Of a stretch of DNA of 64,000 nucleotides, positions 46,700 to 57,865 are shown one piece after another (the first letter of the stretch is position 1; each line of letters begins with the position of its first letter). The notes beneath the pieces were generated by a model, which saw only the letters and a program-made list of their open reading frames with translations, made no database searches and was not told the DNA's origin. The translations under genes and the position numbers were made by a program. Source of the stretch: Chrysogorgia sp. JL179-B06 (Eukaryota > Cnidaria > Anthozoa > Scleralcyonacea > Chrysogorgiidae); contig JAYKKM010000469.1 of NCBI GenBank assembly GCA_035772405.1, positions 2,234,001-2,298,000 of the forward strand. Direction: 5' to 3'.

Positions 46700-48000
46700 T
46701 GTTATGTCTGAATTATATAGATCTGAAGCCTCTGGGAATTGCTTATATATACAGCTAGCTGTTTCTTTGGCAATGGTAGGTGATAATTATCTTACTGTGG
46801 ATCTTCGAGCTTTAACATCGATTTATTCTGCCTCTGTCTGTCTCACAAAGCATTTGATTCTGGTCTCTCATACTACCAGGGTTATTTTCAGTTCACAAGC
46901 TACATCTACAGCCAGTACCTCTATTGCTTTGACACTTCCAAAATGCGAGTATGATGTTGCTTCTTATAGTATAGGGAGAGAGTCAAAGGTATGAGCAACT
47001 TGCAAATTGAGATGTTGATTAAGAATGTTTTTAGACTTGATAAGTTATGCCCTACTCAAAAAACCAATGGGAGGAGTTTTCTTTATAAATGGCTTGAATT
47101 ACAGTACATCCTGGTTATGTTATTCTTTTAGTGTAAATGGTGCTTTTTGTCATTCCTGTGTTTTGTTTGGCAATAAGTTACTAAGGAAAGTTCATTGAAT
47201 TCAAAAATTATTTGCTGAACCAGTTAAATATTGGAATGATGCCATTTGTTGTTTTAAGTATCATACCGGCACCAAAGGTACTGTAGTTCTAAAGAATGCT
47301 TGCATGAAAATACATCAGCTATTTTCACATCTATTATCACATCTACAGTATTCTTAGTCAATTGTCAGGAAAAAGCCAACCAATTGCGGTGACAATGAGT
47401 GAAATTAATCAGCACACTAATTTCTTCTTTTCAGTTTATAGTACTCTAGAATATTCTTGATATGACCCTTCCTGTTACTCAGTTACTGCAAAGAAAGAAT
47501 AATGATATTTTAGATGGTTTAGAATTGATTCAGGCCCTTAAGAATTTAGCTATGACAGCACAAAATCAGATTAATCATTATCATGCTCAGTCGTAATAAT
47601 CAGGCTGTTTCTTTAGCTTCAACAGTTGACATTGAGGAATCAGTATGCCAATCCTGGCTCCTGCTACTACAGTAATGCTTCTGAGTATTACAAGCGTACC
47701 ATTACAATCCCTGAGTTGGAATTGTGGCAGACATATTGGGTTGCCTATACAGGTTCACATCCCAGTAGTGTTGCTACTTTTGATTCTTTGCATGTTGCGA
47801 ACATTAAAGTTAGCTACTCTTCCTGTCTCTTCCTGTGTGTGAGCAGCTTAGGAATTAAAAAACTACACAAGAAGCACCATGGTTGAAGATTACTTTGTTA
47901 TGGCTTAGCATTGATGGAAATTCATCAAGAAATAAAGCATTCTGTTCAGAAAGTCATTGACAAATTTGCAGCTGACAACAGAATAATTGAATTGATTTGA
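46700..48000 (+). pseudogene. Broken hAT-type transposase with TTF zinc finger
   Basis: Pieces in several frames read RSFLYKWLELQ, then VNGAFCHSCVLFGN (TTF-type zinc finger), DILDGLELIQALKNLA, NASEYYKRTITIPELE and, at the end, TTLPVSSCV-like residues followed by VIDKFAADNRIIELI, matching the C-terminal dimerisation region of ZMYM/P52rIPK-like hAT transposases. Many stops and frameshifts make it non-functional. The order is collinear on the plus strand, which fits the orientation of the 43989-49073 element. Confidence 0.7.
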
Positions 48001-48307
48001 TGACCTTTAACACACATTTTAATAATTTAATTCAATATTTGACTATTTAATTAATTAACTAATTACTGGATAGCTGTTCTGTAAAACCTAGGCTACTGCA
48101 GAGATACTGTATATAACCTTCATATGATTCATGTTATACATCTACAGTCTGGAAGCCATTTGCAATTATCTTTCCCAATAAATAAATAGACTTACATTTA
48201 AGTTGTCTGTGTCTTTAATTGAAATTTAAAATTAATTACAAAATAATAGTTAAAAAGTAATGTATCAAGAGTTATTTAGATGTTAGATTAATTGAAGGTT
48301 CAGTTGG

Positions 48308-48676
48308 GCCAGGATAATGTAGAGAGTTGAGCATCTCTATGTCCATAACTGTTCCATTATGGTCATCAATAAAAGCTTCTTTTAAACCAGACATTGTCTG
48401 CTTGGGTAGAGGTGTAAAAGGCAAGTATCTGGCACCTTAAAACCAGACAGCTCAAAGGTGAAAGTTACTTGGGTTAGGGTGGGTTGGTGTGGGTGGTGGC
48501 TCATTCATTTGGGATTAAATTGGCCAGGATAATGTAGAGGATTGAGCTCCTCTATGGCTCTATGTCCATGAAATGTTCCATTATGGTCACTAATCAAAGC
48601 TTCTAACCTGACAATGTCTGCTTGGGTTGAGGTGCAAAAGGCAGGTATCTGGCGCCTGAAAACCAGACAGCTCTGG
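48308..48676. repeat. Two direct copies of a 150-bp unit
   Basis: GGCCAGGATAATGTAGAG...TATCTGGCACC...AAACCAGACAGCTC at 48308-48456 and 48521-48676, about 85% alike by eye. Confidence 0.75.
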
Positions 48677-50393
48677 GTAGGTAGGAGAAGGAAAACTCTG
48701 ATTTCAAACCCTTGGACCTGTCCATGTCGGATTCACTGACTGCAACAATGTGTTACTGTGTTTGACGCGTTTCCTAGGAATGGTGATGAGCTCTGATATA
48801 GAGCGAAACAGCCAACATTTTTATGATATGTGAGGCTACATCATCAAAGTTCGAATTGGACAAAAAAAATTCAGAAAAATAATAAAATATTTCATAAAAA
48901 AACAGGTTTGAAAACATTAAAATAAATACTCAAAAGTGCTGTCAGATCGTGGGAAATGCCATTTCAGAGACCCAAATTCAAAAAGTTTCAGGGGGGCATG
49001 CCCCCGTACCCCCTAGATATGTACACCCCGCCATTTTGACTAAGGTATTAAATTTCCTAGATCCGCCCCTGTGGAGGACACTATAGGCATGTGCCAAGGG
49101 CTCCACAATTACTGTCCAGGGTAAAACAGTAGTTACCAGCATGACATGTTTATATGTGATGTTGATATGTTTACAGTATATGTTTTTGCCAGTATGACAT
49201 ATAGTGTGTGATAATGTGTCATATAGTGTGGTTGTCATGGTGTGAGGACATGTTATCGAGAGCTCCGACTGTTGTAAGAATTATATTATCATATCATAAG
49301 AATTCAGAATAACAAGATTCTTTACCAGCTACCTATGTTAACTATCCTATTTTTGTGTTTATTCATGATATTATCAAGATATTGCCAGTTCAACCTGACT
49401 TCAGATCAGCTTGAATCATTCTGGTTCAGTTCAGCAACTAGAAGACCAAGATAAGACTTAAATTATCTGCCAAATATTCACTTGTTGAACACAGCCTTCA
49501 ATTTTAAACTTTCAGCAAAATAAAAACACTCTGATCTCTAAGGAAGTACTGTTATTAGTTTTAACCAGCAAAATAAAATTATAATAATTGGTTTGTTTGG
49601 AATATGGCTATTTCTGCATGTATACTGTATTTTTTGTCCAGACAATTTTTTTTAAAAGAAGGTCAGGATAATACTTAAATTATCTGCCAAATATCTAGTT
49701 GTTGAACACAGCTTTCAATCTTAAACTTTCAAAAAAATAATTTGACATCTTATAAACTCAATTAAACCACTGTTTTCAAACTTTCAACACATAATATTTG
49801 ATCATTACTTCAGAGAAAACAGAAATAAGAATTGAAAGATATATTTAAACGTTATTTCATAATTCTTATGCGGTTTGTTTCGTTATACCACGAATGTTTG
49901 CAGTCTGTTTTGAAGAAAACTTTAACTAGGATAGCCATGACAGTAGTGTGTCGACCATTGGAAAAGAACATGAAAAAAACCTTTTGTCTATGACGCTAGC
50001 CTTGTATTATGTTCAAATACAGTTCAAATAATTGTCAGTGATTTCATTCATATTATTAGAATGGTTTTATATTGAAAGCGATGAGAGTGGTTCATGGTCA
50101 AACATTGTGCTTTTAAACAAACAAGTATCCATACCTGAAATCTTCAACGATGCAGTCAACATTGATTTTCTCCGAAAATTGATTGAATTGACGTCGGAAA
50201 ATTGGTGGGCAGGAAGTTAAACTGAGTAGTTAAATAAAAAAGTTGAAATCTAAACTTTTCTCTCAGTAAAAGCAAAAAAAATCTGCCAAGTCTACTCAAA
50301 ATAGAACTTTTAGTAGTTTTCGTACTCGGTCCCCACGCGGTTTGCCACCCAAAAATGGCGTATTAGGCCTGGTCGCATAGCGTGAGAAAGGCT

Positions 50394-52622
50394 AATTCAC
50401 CAGTGCTTGCACGCTGGCAAGCACGTGTAGTTGTCACGTGGTTAAAATGTAAACAAATACGAAAGTTCGTACAATCGTCCGCAATGTCTGATAGTTCGGC
50501 AATAGCGGATAGTGCTGAAAGTGTTCATTTATTGTTAAATATCTCAACCCAAAGCTTTTACCTTTCGTTTTACGTGGACAAACTATAAAAGTGAATATGA
50601 AACGCGGTTTTATATCTCTAAATCATGTTCTGGTTCAAACGATTAAGAATTTTATTAGATTTATAAGTCATCGAAGGCACGCGCACGCGAAGCCGCGAAT
50701 CTCCTTCTTGCTGTGTTGTGCGTTTTATTTTGACATTGCATATGTATTTCCCTTACGTTAAGGAGGAAGAAATTATCATCGAATCTGTTAGATTAACAGC
50801 TGCGTCCACTCTTCCTGCATAGAAACGCATACATTGAAACTGTAAAGTAATATGAATCTCGAACTTGTGTCTGTGAGCATATACGCGCTACGTAACCTGA
50901 TATAAAAATGTCTCGCGTAAAATCAAATGATAAGTTCCAATCAATAAGCATCCGAGAGCTACAAAAATACTAAGCTGGTCGTGGTGTATCTGTAAGTGAG
51001 CATTTGTAGTCTGCTTTGATACATAATACCAAGAAAGATGTCTGAAGCAACGATATTTATTTATTTATGGCATGAAAACAGCACATAAATTCATTGATGC
51101 ATGTTATAGAGAAAAACAAATAAATAGAAGTAAATTTAAGAAATAATATACATTTATTAATAATAAAGACAGGTAAATGCATTATTGAACTATAGAATTG
51201 CAAAATAAATATTAACCTTTGAATTGTAGTGGATGATATTTCTTGGATCGTTCAACAGACCATGAATATCCATAAGTTCAACGTTAGTCTCAATAGCAAA
51301 TTTTTATACATCACATATAAAGTTTAATCTCATTAACATGACAGGGGCAGCGTGAGACGATTTTGTCGAGTCTATTATACAAGACATCATAGACATTTTT
51401 GGTTTCGGCAACGTGAAATACATGTAGATTGTTGATCAGTTTTCTCTGTATTAGTAGTCTTCCTCACACGGGCCTCTCATTTACAGCCTGTGGTAGTGAA
51501 TTCTGTTGGATCTTCTCTCGCTAAAATACAGTAGGGCAAGCCCTGTTGTACTTGTAGTGCACTGAATTATGTTGGATCTTCTCTCGCTAAAATACAGTAG
51601 GGCAAGCCCTGTTGTAGTGCACTGAATTCTGTTGGATCTTCTCTCGCTAAAATACAGTAGGGCAAGCCCTGTTGTAGTGCACTGAATTCTGTTGGATCTT
51701 CTCTCGCTAAAATAGAGCAAGCCTTGTGGTAGTGAATTCTGTTGGATCTTCTCTCAATAGGGCAAGCCCTGTGGTAGTGAATTCTGTTGGATCTTCTCTC
51801 GCTAAAATAGGGCAAGCTGTGCGCAAGTGATACTGTAGGTTGTCTTCTGATCTTTGAATATTTTGATTCATCATATAAGTGTATAGTATGACGATGTGCT
51901 GTTTTCATGTCATAAATAAATAAATAAATATCGAGAAATAAATAAATATCGAGAAATAAATATCGAGGGATCGTTGCTTCAGACATCTTTCTTGGTCATC
52001 CTATTCGAAATGTGAGTCAAGCAGCTATATGTATCAAAACAAACTTCAAATACTCACTTACAGATATACCACGATCAGCTTAGTATTTTTGTAGCTCTCG
52101 GATGCTTATTGATTGGAACTTATCATTTGATTTTACGCGAGACATTTAGTATATCAGGTTACGTAGCGCGTATATGCTCACAGACACAAGTTCGAGATTC
52201 ATATTACTTTACAGTTTCAATTTATGCGTTTCTATGCAGGAAGAGTGGACGCAGCTGTTAATCTAACATATTCGATGATAATTCCTTCCTCCTTTACGTA
52301 AGGGAAATACATATGCAATGTCAAAATAAAACGCACAGCAAGGAGGAGATTCGCGGCTTCGCGTGCGCGTGCCTTCGATGACTTATAAATCTAATAAAAT
52401 TCTTAATCGTTTGAACCAGAACATGATTTAGAGATATAAAACCGCGTTTCATATTTACTTTTATAGTTTGTCCACGTAAAACGAAAGGTAAAAGCTTTGG
52501 GTTGAGATATTTAACAATAACACGCAGGCTACCATTGCGGACGATTGTACGAACTTTCGTATTTGTTTACATTTTAACCACGTGACAACTACACGTGCTT
52601 GCCAGCGTGCAAGTGGTGAATT
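50394..52622. mobile_element. 2.2-kb inverted-repeat element with about 650-bp arms
   Basis: Left arm about 50394-51065 and right arm about 51960-52622 are inverse copies (AATTCACCA...CTTGCACGCTGG...CACGTGTAGTTGTCACG) with a few indels. The centre has AT-rich sequence and a 60-bp minisatellite. It begins only 15 bases after the 7.5-kb structure ends. No transposase; no clean target duplication. Confidence 0.85.
51489..51820. repeat. 60-bp minisatellite, about five and a half copies
   Basis: The unit contains CTGTTGGATCTTCTCTCGC, AAAATACAGTAGGGCAAGCC and TGTAGTGCACTGAATT. Later units are shortened. Because 60 is divisible by three, the minus strand gives a repeating open frame with LLYFSERRSNRIQCTT; I see no start context or flanking gene, so no CDS is called. 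Confidence 0.9.
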
Positions 52623-52639
52623 GTGTAGGGGGCAAAATT

Positions 52640-52720
52640 GGGGGGGGGGGGGGGGGGGGCAGAAAAAAATGGGGGCCCTCCCCTCGCGCCGCCACTGCGC
52701 CTTTTATTTTGATTTTCGTT
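52640..52720. repeat. Long G run and G/C-rich element end
   Basis: A run of about 21 G at 52640-52660 is followed by GGGCCCTCCCCTCGCGCC and GCCACTG, which resembles the right end of a hAT-type element. It lies 90-170 bases upstream of the HAD phosphatase start. Confidence 0.5.
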
Positions 52721-52811
52721 TTTTGTCAGAGAATTCGGAGCTTATTTGTGTTGGTCGAAGAATATGCTGTGGGGAATCCCCTTTCTGTATATCCTAGCTG
52801 GGGCGAAAGTA

Positions 52812-53708
52812 ATGGCTTCTGGTGAAAGTTGCAGTGGAAGTATAAAGACCAACGACGTCCCAGTGAAAGTACTGGCGTTTGACTTTGATAAGACATGTAC
52901 GAAGCGAATGATTTTGGACATTTACAAAGCCAGGGAAGATTACCAGAATGACGATGGCCTTCGAAAGATACTGGACGAAGAATGGGAAAGATTACAAAAG
53001 TTATATTCGGTGCTTATATCTGCAAAGGTTTTGAGTCTAGTGTCGAAGCCAATGTCGCCTGTAGGTCAGTTTGACGAAGTCGGTTTACGTAGGTTTCTGA
53101 ATGAAGTTCAGACCATTGATAGTCTTGCTGCTGATCGACTCATTGAAAGTAATATTTTGAGAGGATTAACAGCGGCTGGAATCCGGGATTTTGCAGAGAA
53201 AGTCGAACTCATGCCTGACTTGTTACATGTGCTGAAAACTTTGAATCAGGTTTTGCATTTGCCATTTCATGTAATTTCTCTTAATTTGTCTAAGAAATTA
53301 ATCATGGATGCCCTCAACCGGGCATCAACACCGCTTCCTTTTGATGTCCACTCAAATGAACTGGAATTCAAAAATGGAATTTGCACAGGAAATATGGACA
53401 AAAGATTTGTGTCCGCTTTCGATAAGGAAGTACAACTGGTGAAAATTATTGAGAATGCTGGCAGGGATGGTGTCACCATCTTCATTGGCGATTCTTTGAC
53501 TGATTTACTTGCTCTCCTGAAAGCGGACATTGGCATAGTCATTGGTGACAGCAAGAGTATGTTGAACGTGTGCAATGACTTTGGAATTTATATTGTGCCG
53601 TTGTGTCAATGGAATTATTCAATGCTTTCTGAGAATAATTCAGAATCTCAGCCAGTTCTATTTTCTGTGAAGACCTGGGATGAAATTAAAAATTTGCTTG
53701 TCTCTTGA
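52812..53708 (+). CDS. HAD-superfamily phosphatase related to the TH2 thiamin-phosphate phosphatase domain
   Basis: Single-exon frame of 298 residues. HAD motif I is AFDFDKTCT (nucleophile D24, acid D26), motif II serine is S156 in HVIS, and motif IV is GDSLTD (D227, D231). The phrases VHSNELEF, STG-like ICTGN, TIFIGDSLTDLLALLKADIGI and IVIG closely follow the C-terminal HAD half of plant TH2, which dephosphorylates thiamin monophosphate; here the N-terminal TenA half is missing. Likely a cytosolic small-molecule phosphatase; the substrate is inferred. The start at 52812 has an A at -3 and G at +4. A longer in-frame start at 52746 would add 22 residues with a hydrophobic stretch (WGIPFLYILAG) and cannot be excluded. 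It lies between the inverted-repeat elements and ZWILCH, with no introns visible. Confidence 0.82.
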   Translation: MASGESCSGSIKTNDVPVKVLAFDFDKTCTKRMILDIYKAREDYQNDDGLRKILDEEWERLQKLYSVLISAKVLSLVSKPMSPVGQFDEVGLRRFLNEVQTIDSLAADRLIESNILRGLTAAGIRDFAEKVELMPDLLHVLKTLNQVLHLPFHVISLNLSKKLIMDALNRASTPLPFDVHSNELEFKNGICTGNMDKRFVSAFDKEVQLVKIIENAGRDGVTIFIGDSLTDLLALLKADIGIVIGDSKSMLNVCNDFGIYIVPLCQWNYSMLSENNSESQPVLFSVKTWDEIKNLLVS

Positions 53709-54061
53709 CAAACAAAAACTATTACAATGAATCAATGATTTGAAGAATGAATAATTGGATTACACTATAGATATAGGTTTAAAAGCAATGTATGTATTAC
53801 CGGTACTTCAGTTGCTGGATTTGTGAACATTTTTGGATATATAATAATATTTATAACAATGTTTTTTTATAAGTGTATAATTTGTACAAAATTAATTTTG
53901 TCTAGGGAAATTTGAGCTATCCCAAATTTACTCACAAAACATACTGAGATGAAAAATAGCTGATCAAAACTGAAGGAGTGTTGCTGTGTTGGCAAAAGGG
54001 ATAAAAAGTGCTCAAATTTTAAAAAGTAGAGCAGAATATAAAGAATGAACTTTTAAAAGAC

Positions 54062-54145
54062 TTGTGTCGCTACTCAGAGTTCCACACGTTCATGCGATCA
54101 AGAGTTACCCAATGATCGCATGAAACTCTGAGGAATGACACAAGC
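54062..54145. repeat. Short foldback
   Basis: CTTGTGTCGCTACTCAGAGTT pairs with AACTCTGAGGAATGACACAAG, with CATGCGATCA/TGATCGCATG inside. Confidence 0.7.
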
Positions 54146-54398
54146 CAAACAACACTACTGCCACTGGGAACACCAAAGCTTCCTTACTGTGGGAAATTAA
54201 ACCACATGGTATCTTTGGATGGTGGGCAAATCATTTAACCATCCTTTAGTTTATGCTTGGCTCTCGTGGGAGGTGGTGTGGGTGTGACTACCCCTTGCTG
54301 TTGAGTGTTATCATGAGCAAGGTGAGACAGCCAACTTATTGACACTTACTTCAATAGGCATAAACAACTGCTGGCTGGATACGTGCAGTATAGGTAAT

Positions 54399-54534
54399 AG
54401 TATGATTTCAAGTGCAATTTGGAAAAAACATGCACAAATGACTTTTTCAAAGACTATCAAAATAGCACGAGTGCTATTTGAGGTCTTTGAAAAACTCATG
54501 AGTGTTTTTTCCAAATTGCATGAGAAATCATACT
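54399..54534. repeat. 136-bp foldback
   Basis: AGTATGATTTCAAGTGCAATTTGG pairs with CCAAATTGCATGAGAAATCATACT around a second inverted repeat containing AAAGACTAT/AGGTCTTTG. Confidence 0.75.
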
Positions 54535-55529
54535 ACAGTATGACTTATTAATAATATACAGGAAAATGTTCGAGACACTGCACTCGAATCAGCCAATCAC
54601 AGTCGAGAAACATATTCCTGACCTTCAACTTGGAGCCATTGTTTTATGGGCAGTGAATTTTAAGCAAATGTGGGAAAGGGTCTTATTACAGTATATCATT
54701 AGGGAGATTGTTTATCTTCCAATATGAATACCAGTGTGCCCTTCTATTTCAAATTATTTATTGGCATTAGTTATCAATAGAATAGCGTCGTGCATGGTTG
54801 CTATTTATAGGACCAAAATTCCGACAAACTAAACAAATCAAAAATACTCTCAAAGGATTCGAAATTACCATTTAGCCATTATTGGGAATGCAAAAATTGA
54901 GGCAAACTCAGACAAACGGGCACATCTAGCAAGACTGGCTTCCGAAATTAGGTCAACTTCGTTTAGTTCAACCAATTAGGTCAGAAGTGTTGAGTACTGT
55001 ACTACCGATACCAACATCCAATTGCTAAAATTAACTACTGTGCACGACCAGAGGCTGAGCCATATTGGATAATTTGGATATCCATATCGTGGTCGGCGTT
55101 AGATCATATGGAGTTAACGTACAGCCGCGTCTTTGGGACAATGTTTTTTAGTATAACCATAGCGCTACTTAACCATGCAAATAACCACCTAATCAGTTTT
55201 CTAGCCCCTGCCCAGACTAGCCTGGTAATAAGAAATTGCATGATGGTAGAGCACTGTTTTTTTAAAGTTTTAGATGATAGTATTAGTAACAAACAACACC
55301 CTTGGAACATTTATGTTAACAGATTTTATAATTTTCTAAATTTCCACAAAGTCTCAATGTGGAGTATATATGAAAGATCTGCATTACTAGTAGAATGTTT
55401 ACTGTATATCTATATATCTGCAAATATATACCAATTGAATTGTAAGCAAAGCATGGAAAAGCAAATATTGACATGAATAAATGGAAAGTCACAACTGGCC
55501 ACATAAAGTACAGATATACTGTAATGAAT

Positions 55530-57470
55530 TTAAATAAAGATATGGCTAACAGTTGCAGTTGTTGCCAAATAACTACAAGATCCTTTATAGCTAGACTCGT
55601 CTTCTTCTTCTAACAAGCTTTCAAAGATGTGATAATTTTCTTCAACCTTAACAACTGTGATGTGCTCATTCATTGTTGTTATAGCAACCATCCAGGTTTG
55701 CGGCTGAAACTGTCGAATGCAAACATTTTTGACATCAGAAGAAGTCGAGCATGTAGGCAGTGATAAGGAGAACACAGGCTGTTCGTTGTGGTGGTGTTTT
55801 TCATAGAACTTCAAAGCGGCAACAACCAGCTCACGGAGTTCAGGGTACTTCACATGGCCATAGGATATGGCCAAGGTGACCAGGGAAAGAATACAGTGAA
55901 GCTTTGACAGTCTTTGAATTTTCTTAGCCATTGGGACATCTTTTGCAAGGTAGTAATCTAATCTGTCCTTCGTCACCAACTCTTGCTTGATAAAGAAATT
56001 GCTGTAATCCTTGCGTAGTTTTTCCAGCCCAATTTCAAGGACACATTCAAGAGCAACAGCGGTGCTGAAAGTCTGCGTCATCTCCATTTTGATGATTGCC
56101 TTTCCTCGATCAGTTTTACAGCAAACAATCTCTTTCATCAGTTTGCCAATCTGGGTTTGGTTGGTGGTGCACAGGACTGGTTGGTACTCCCCTTCAAACA
56201 ACGCTGTAAAAATTATCCGAAGACAAAACACAATTTGGTCTGCAGAGGTAAAATCTTCGAGAAATAGCCATAGGCTCTCAGTGTTGTCTAAATCTTGCCT
56301 TCTCAATGTTTCGCCAATGCCAAATGGGGCCGTTAGATTACCGACAGGGGATTGGTTGGAACTCTCTGCCTTTGGATCACTACTGGTTCCAAAATGATTA
56401 AGCTTCAAGTCTTCGAGAAATGCTAGGACTTTAGTTTTGAGTTCTTGCTCATCAAACTCTTCCTTGTCTTCCTCCACAGCTGATTTACATGAATTTTGCA
56501 GAGTAAGGATGGAATAATGGTTTAGCAGTGAATCTAATTCACGCGATATGACTGGCAGTATGCTCTTAACATCTGCAGGGTGAGCACAGATTTTCAGAAC
56601 AGCATTACTTGATGGAGGTGGAGGTTGCAAGATTTGTTTTACTTGATTCCAGGCAAATTCCATGGTGATGCTACTTTCGGGACAGTCAGTGTCTTTTTTT
56701 AAACTCTCAACAGCACCATAAATTTTATACATGGCATAACCATGGGTTTCAGCACATCTAGCTTTATGGAAAGCCACATGCATTTTCTTTTGCTCTTTGA
56801 GGGTAAATCCATCTTTCTCTGTTGCATCAACATGTTGACTTCTGATTAAAATGGTGCTAATTTGCTGCAACGACTTTTCAGACAACTTGGGGTCTTCACT
56901 AGGAACCATACCCAAATGGGTAGCTGCTTGAGGGTTGGTTTCATCACACAATAGCCATACTTCAGGGAGACCTGTCTGGAGTCGCAGGCACTGAACATAC
57001 AGGGACAAAAAATATCTGGCATTCTTAATATTGAGCTTTTCAACACTAGATAAATCCATGTGTTTTTCAACAGTCTCTGGTTTCCAGCCTTGCAAGTCAT
57101 GTTGTTGAAACAAGTGATGTATTTTCTCATGGATAGGTGTGCCTACATAGACAACTTGTTGCATTGCAATAGGTAAAGCTAAGTCCACTCCTTGGTCAAC
57201 ACAATCTGATTCTTCATCTGTGCTGCTATCATGGAGATCTTTGTTTGGTACCCGCAGCTTACCGACTAGGAAGAAGTTGTTTTTAACAGATTTCACAATG
57301 TCTTTCAGTGGATGCTGGAATTCTGAAGACACATGATATATTACATAACCATAATTCTTGCAGTTGAAGGTCTTAAAAGGAATACAATTGCCCTTGTGAC
57401 CTTCTTGAAGAAGATGGTTTAATGTTTGCAGAAGAGATTCTGAGTCTTGCTTAAGTGTAGAATATGCCAT
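55530..57470 (-). CDS. ZWILCH: ZWILCH, subunit of the RZZ kinetochore complex, intronless
   Basis: The 646-residue frame matches the Zwilch family in order along its length. Examples are ADQIVFCLRIIFTALFEGEY with QPVLCTTNQTQIGKLM, LEIGLEKLRKDYSNFFIKQEL, and DVPMAKKIQRLSKLHCILSL; human ZWILCH has [21 protein letters not shown] at the same place. Zwilch joins ROD and ZW10 at unattached kinetochores to recruit dynein and sustain the spindle checkpoint. It has no catalytic residues. Human ZWILCH is 591 residues, so the length fits. The start ATG at 57470 precedes all conserved sequence. There is no intron, although the vertebrate gene has many. No frameshift, stop or obvious poly-A tail is seen, so I take it as functional rather than a dead retrocopy, but it could be a retained retrogene. 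Confidence 0.9.
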   Translation of the reverse strand: MAYSTLKQDSESLLQTLNHLLQEGHKGNCIPFKTFNCKNYGYVIYHVSSEFQHPLKDIVKSVKNNFFLVGKLRVPNKDLHDSSTDEESDCVDQGVDLALPIAMQQVVYVGTPIHEKIHHLFQQHDLQGWKPETVEKHMDLSSVEKLNIKNARYFLSLYVQCLRLQTGLPEVWLLCDETNPQAATHLGMVPSEDPKLSEKSLQQISTILIRSQHVDATEKDGFTLKEQKKMHVAFHKARCAETHGYAMYKIYGAVESLKKDTDCPESSITMEFAWNQVKQILQPPPPSSNAVLKICAHPADVKSILPVISRELDSLLNHYSILTLQNSCKSAVEEDKEEFDEQELKTKVLAFLEDLKLNHFGTSSDPKAESSNQSPVGNLTAPFGIGETLRRQDLDNTESLWLFLEDFTSADQIVFCLRIIFTALFEGEYQPVLCTTNQTQIGKLMKEIVCCKTDRGKAIIKMEMTQTFSTAVALECVLEIGLEKLRKDYSNFFIKQELVTKDRLDYYLAKDVPMAKKIQRLSKLHCILSLVTLAISYGHVKYPELRELVVAALKFYEKHHHNEQPVFSLSLPTCSTSSDVKNVCIRQFQPQTWMVAITTMNEHITVVKVEENYHIFESLLEEEDESSYKGSCSYLATTATVSHIFI

Positions 57471-57865
57471 ACTTGTGTGTGAATGCTACAAAATGTTAAA
57501 ATATGATCATTGATATTCGATCAACTAATAGAAAATTGTTTAAAATGTCCAGTGAAAACACACTTAGGCAAACCCAAGTGTTTTCAGGTATTTTTTCAAT
57601 TGAAATGGCATCATTAAAAAATAGCAATTGGCCTGCAATCAGAGCCTGCATTAAGACTTGATATTTTATAATATGATATATAATTCATGATATATAATAT
57701 ATGAAAATATAATATTGTAATATTATACCTCATTAACTATAAATTGTCCAATCAAAGAGCTAGATTTGTACCATGTGACCAGTCAATTTAAACTCAAATT
57801 CCACGCTATTTCTCCTGCCGATCACAAATACTACTCAAGATTGTTTCGGTATAATGTATAATTTA

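Larger units (their letters stand above)
43989..49073. mobile_element. hAT-type element (5.1 kb) inside the inverted-repeat structure
   Basis: Ends CAGGGGCGGATTTAG / CTAGATCCGCCCCTG are bounded by a short TGGAG repeat on both sides. It contains a decayed TTF-zinc-finger hAT transposase at 46700-48000 and the nested element at 44890-46546. Confidence 0.7.
42885..50379. mobile_element. 7.5-kb structure with about 860-bp inverted-repeat arms
   Basis: Left arm 42885-43752 and right arm 49535-50379 are inverse copies of each other with few mismatches, bounded by TATGCGACCAGGCCTAAT and its complement. Each arm encodes the same 62-residue frame (43062-43250 minus, 50032-50220 plus; contains LLEWFY and LTSENWWAGS), of unknown function. 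The unique centre contains a separate hAT-type element. No target duplication was found outside the arms. It may be a transposon with very long terminal repeats or an inverted duplication. Confidence 0.75.

Noticed and set aside
46704..46994. OTU-type cysteine protease (EASGNCLYIQLAVSL resembles GNCLF)
   Set aside because: The similarity is short, there is no catalytic His region, and the segment lies in a decayed hAT-type element just before the TTF finger.
51481..51986. Repeat protein of 79-139 residues on the minus strand
   Set aside because: Explained by the 60-bp minisatellite; no start context, splice structure or neighbouring coding sequence.
55104..55476. 122-residue plus and 68-residue minus frames
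   Set aside because: Overlapping low-complexity AT-rich frames with no domain between the HAD and ZWILCH genes.
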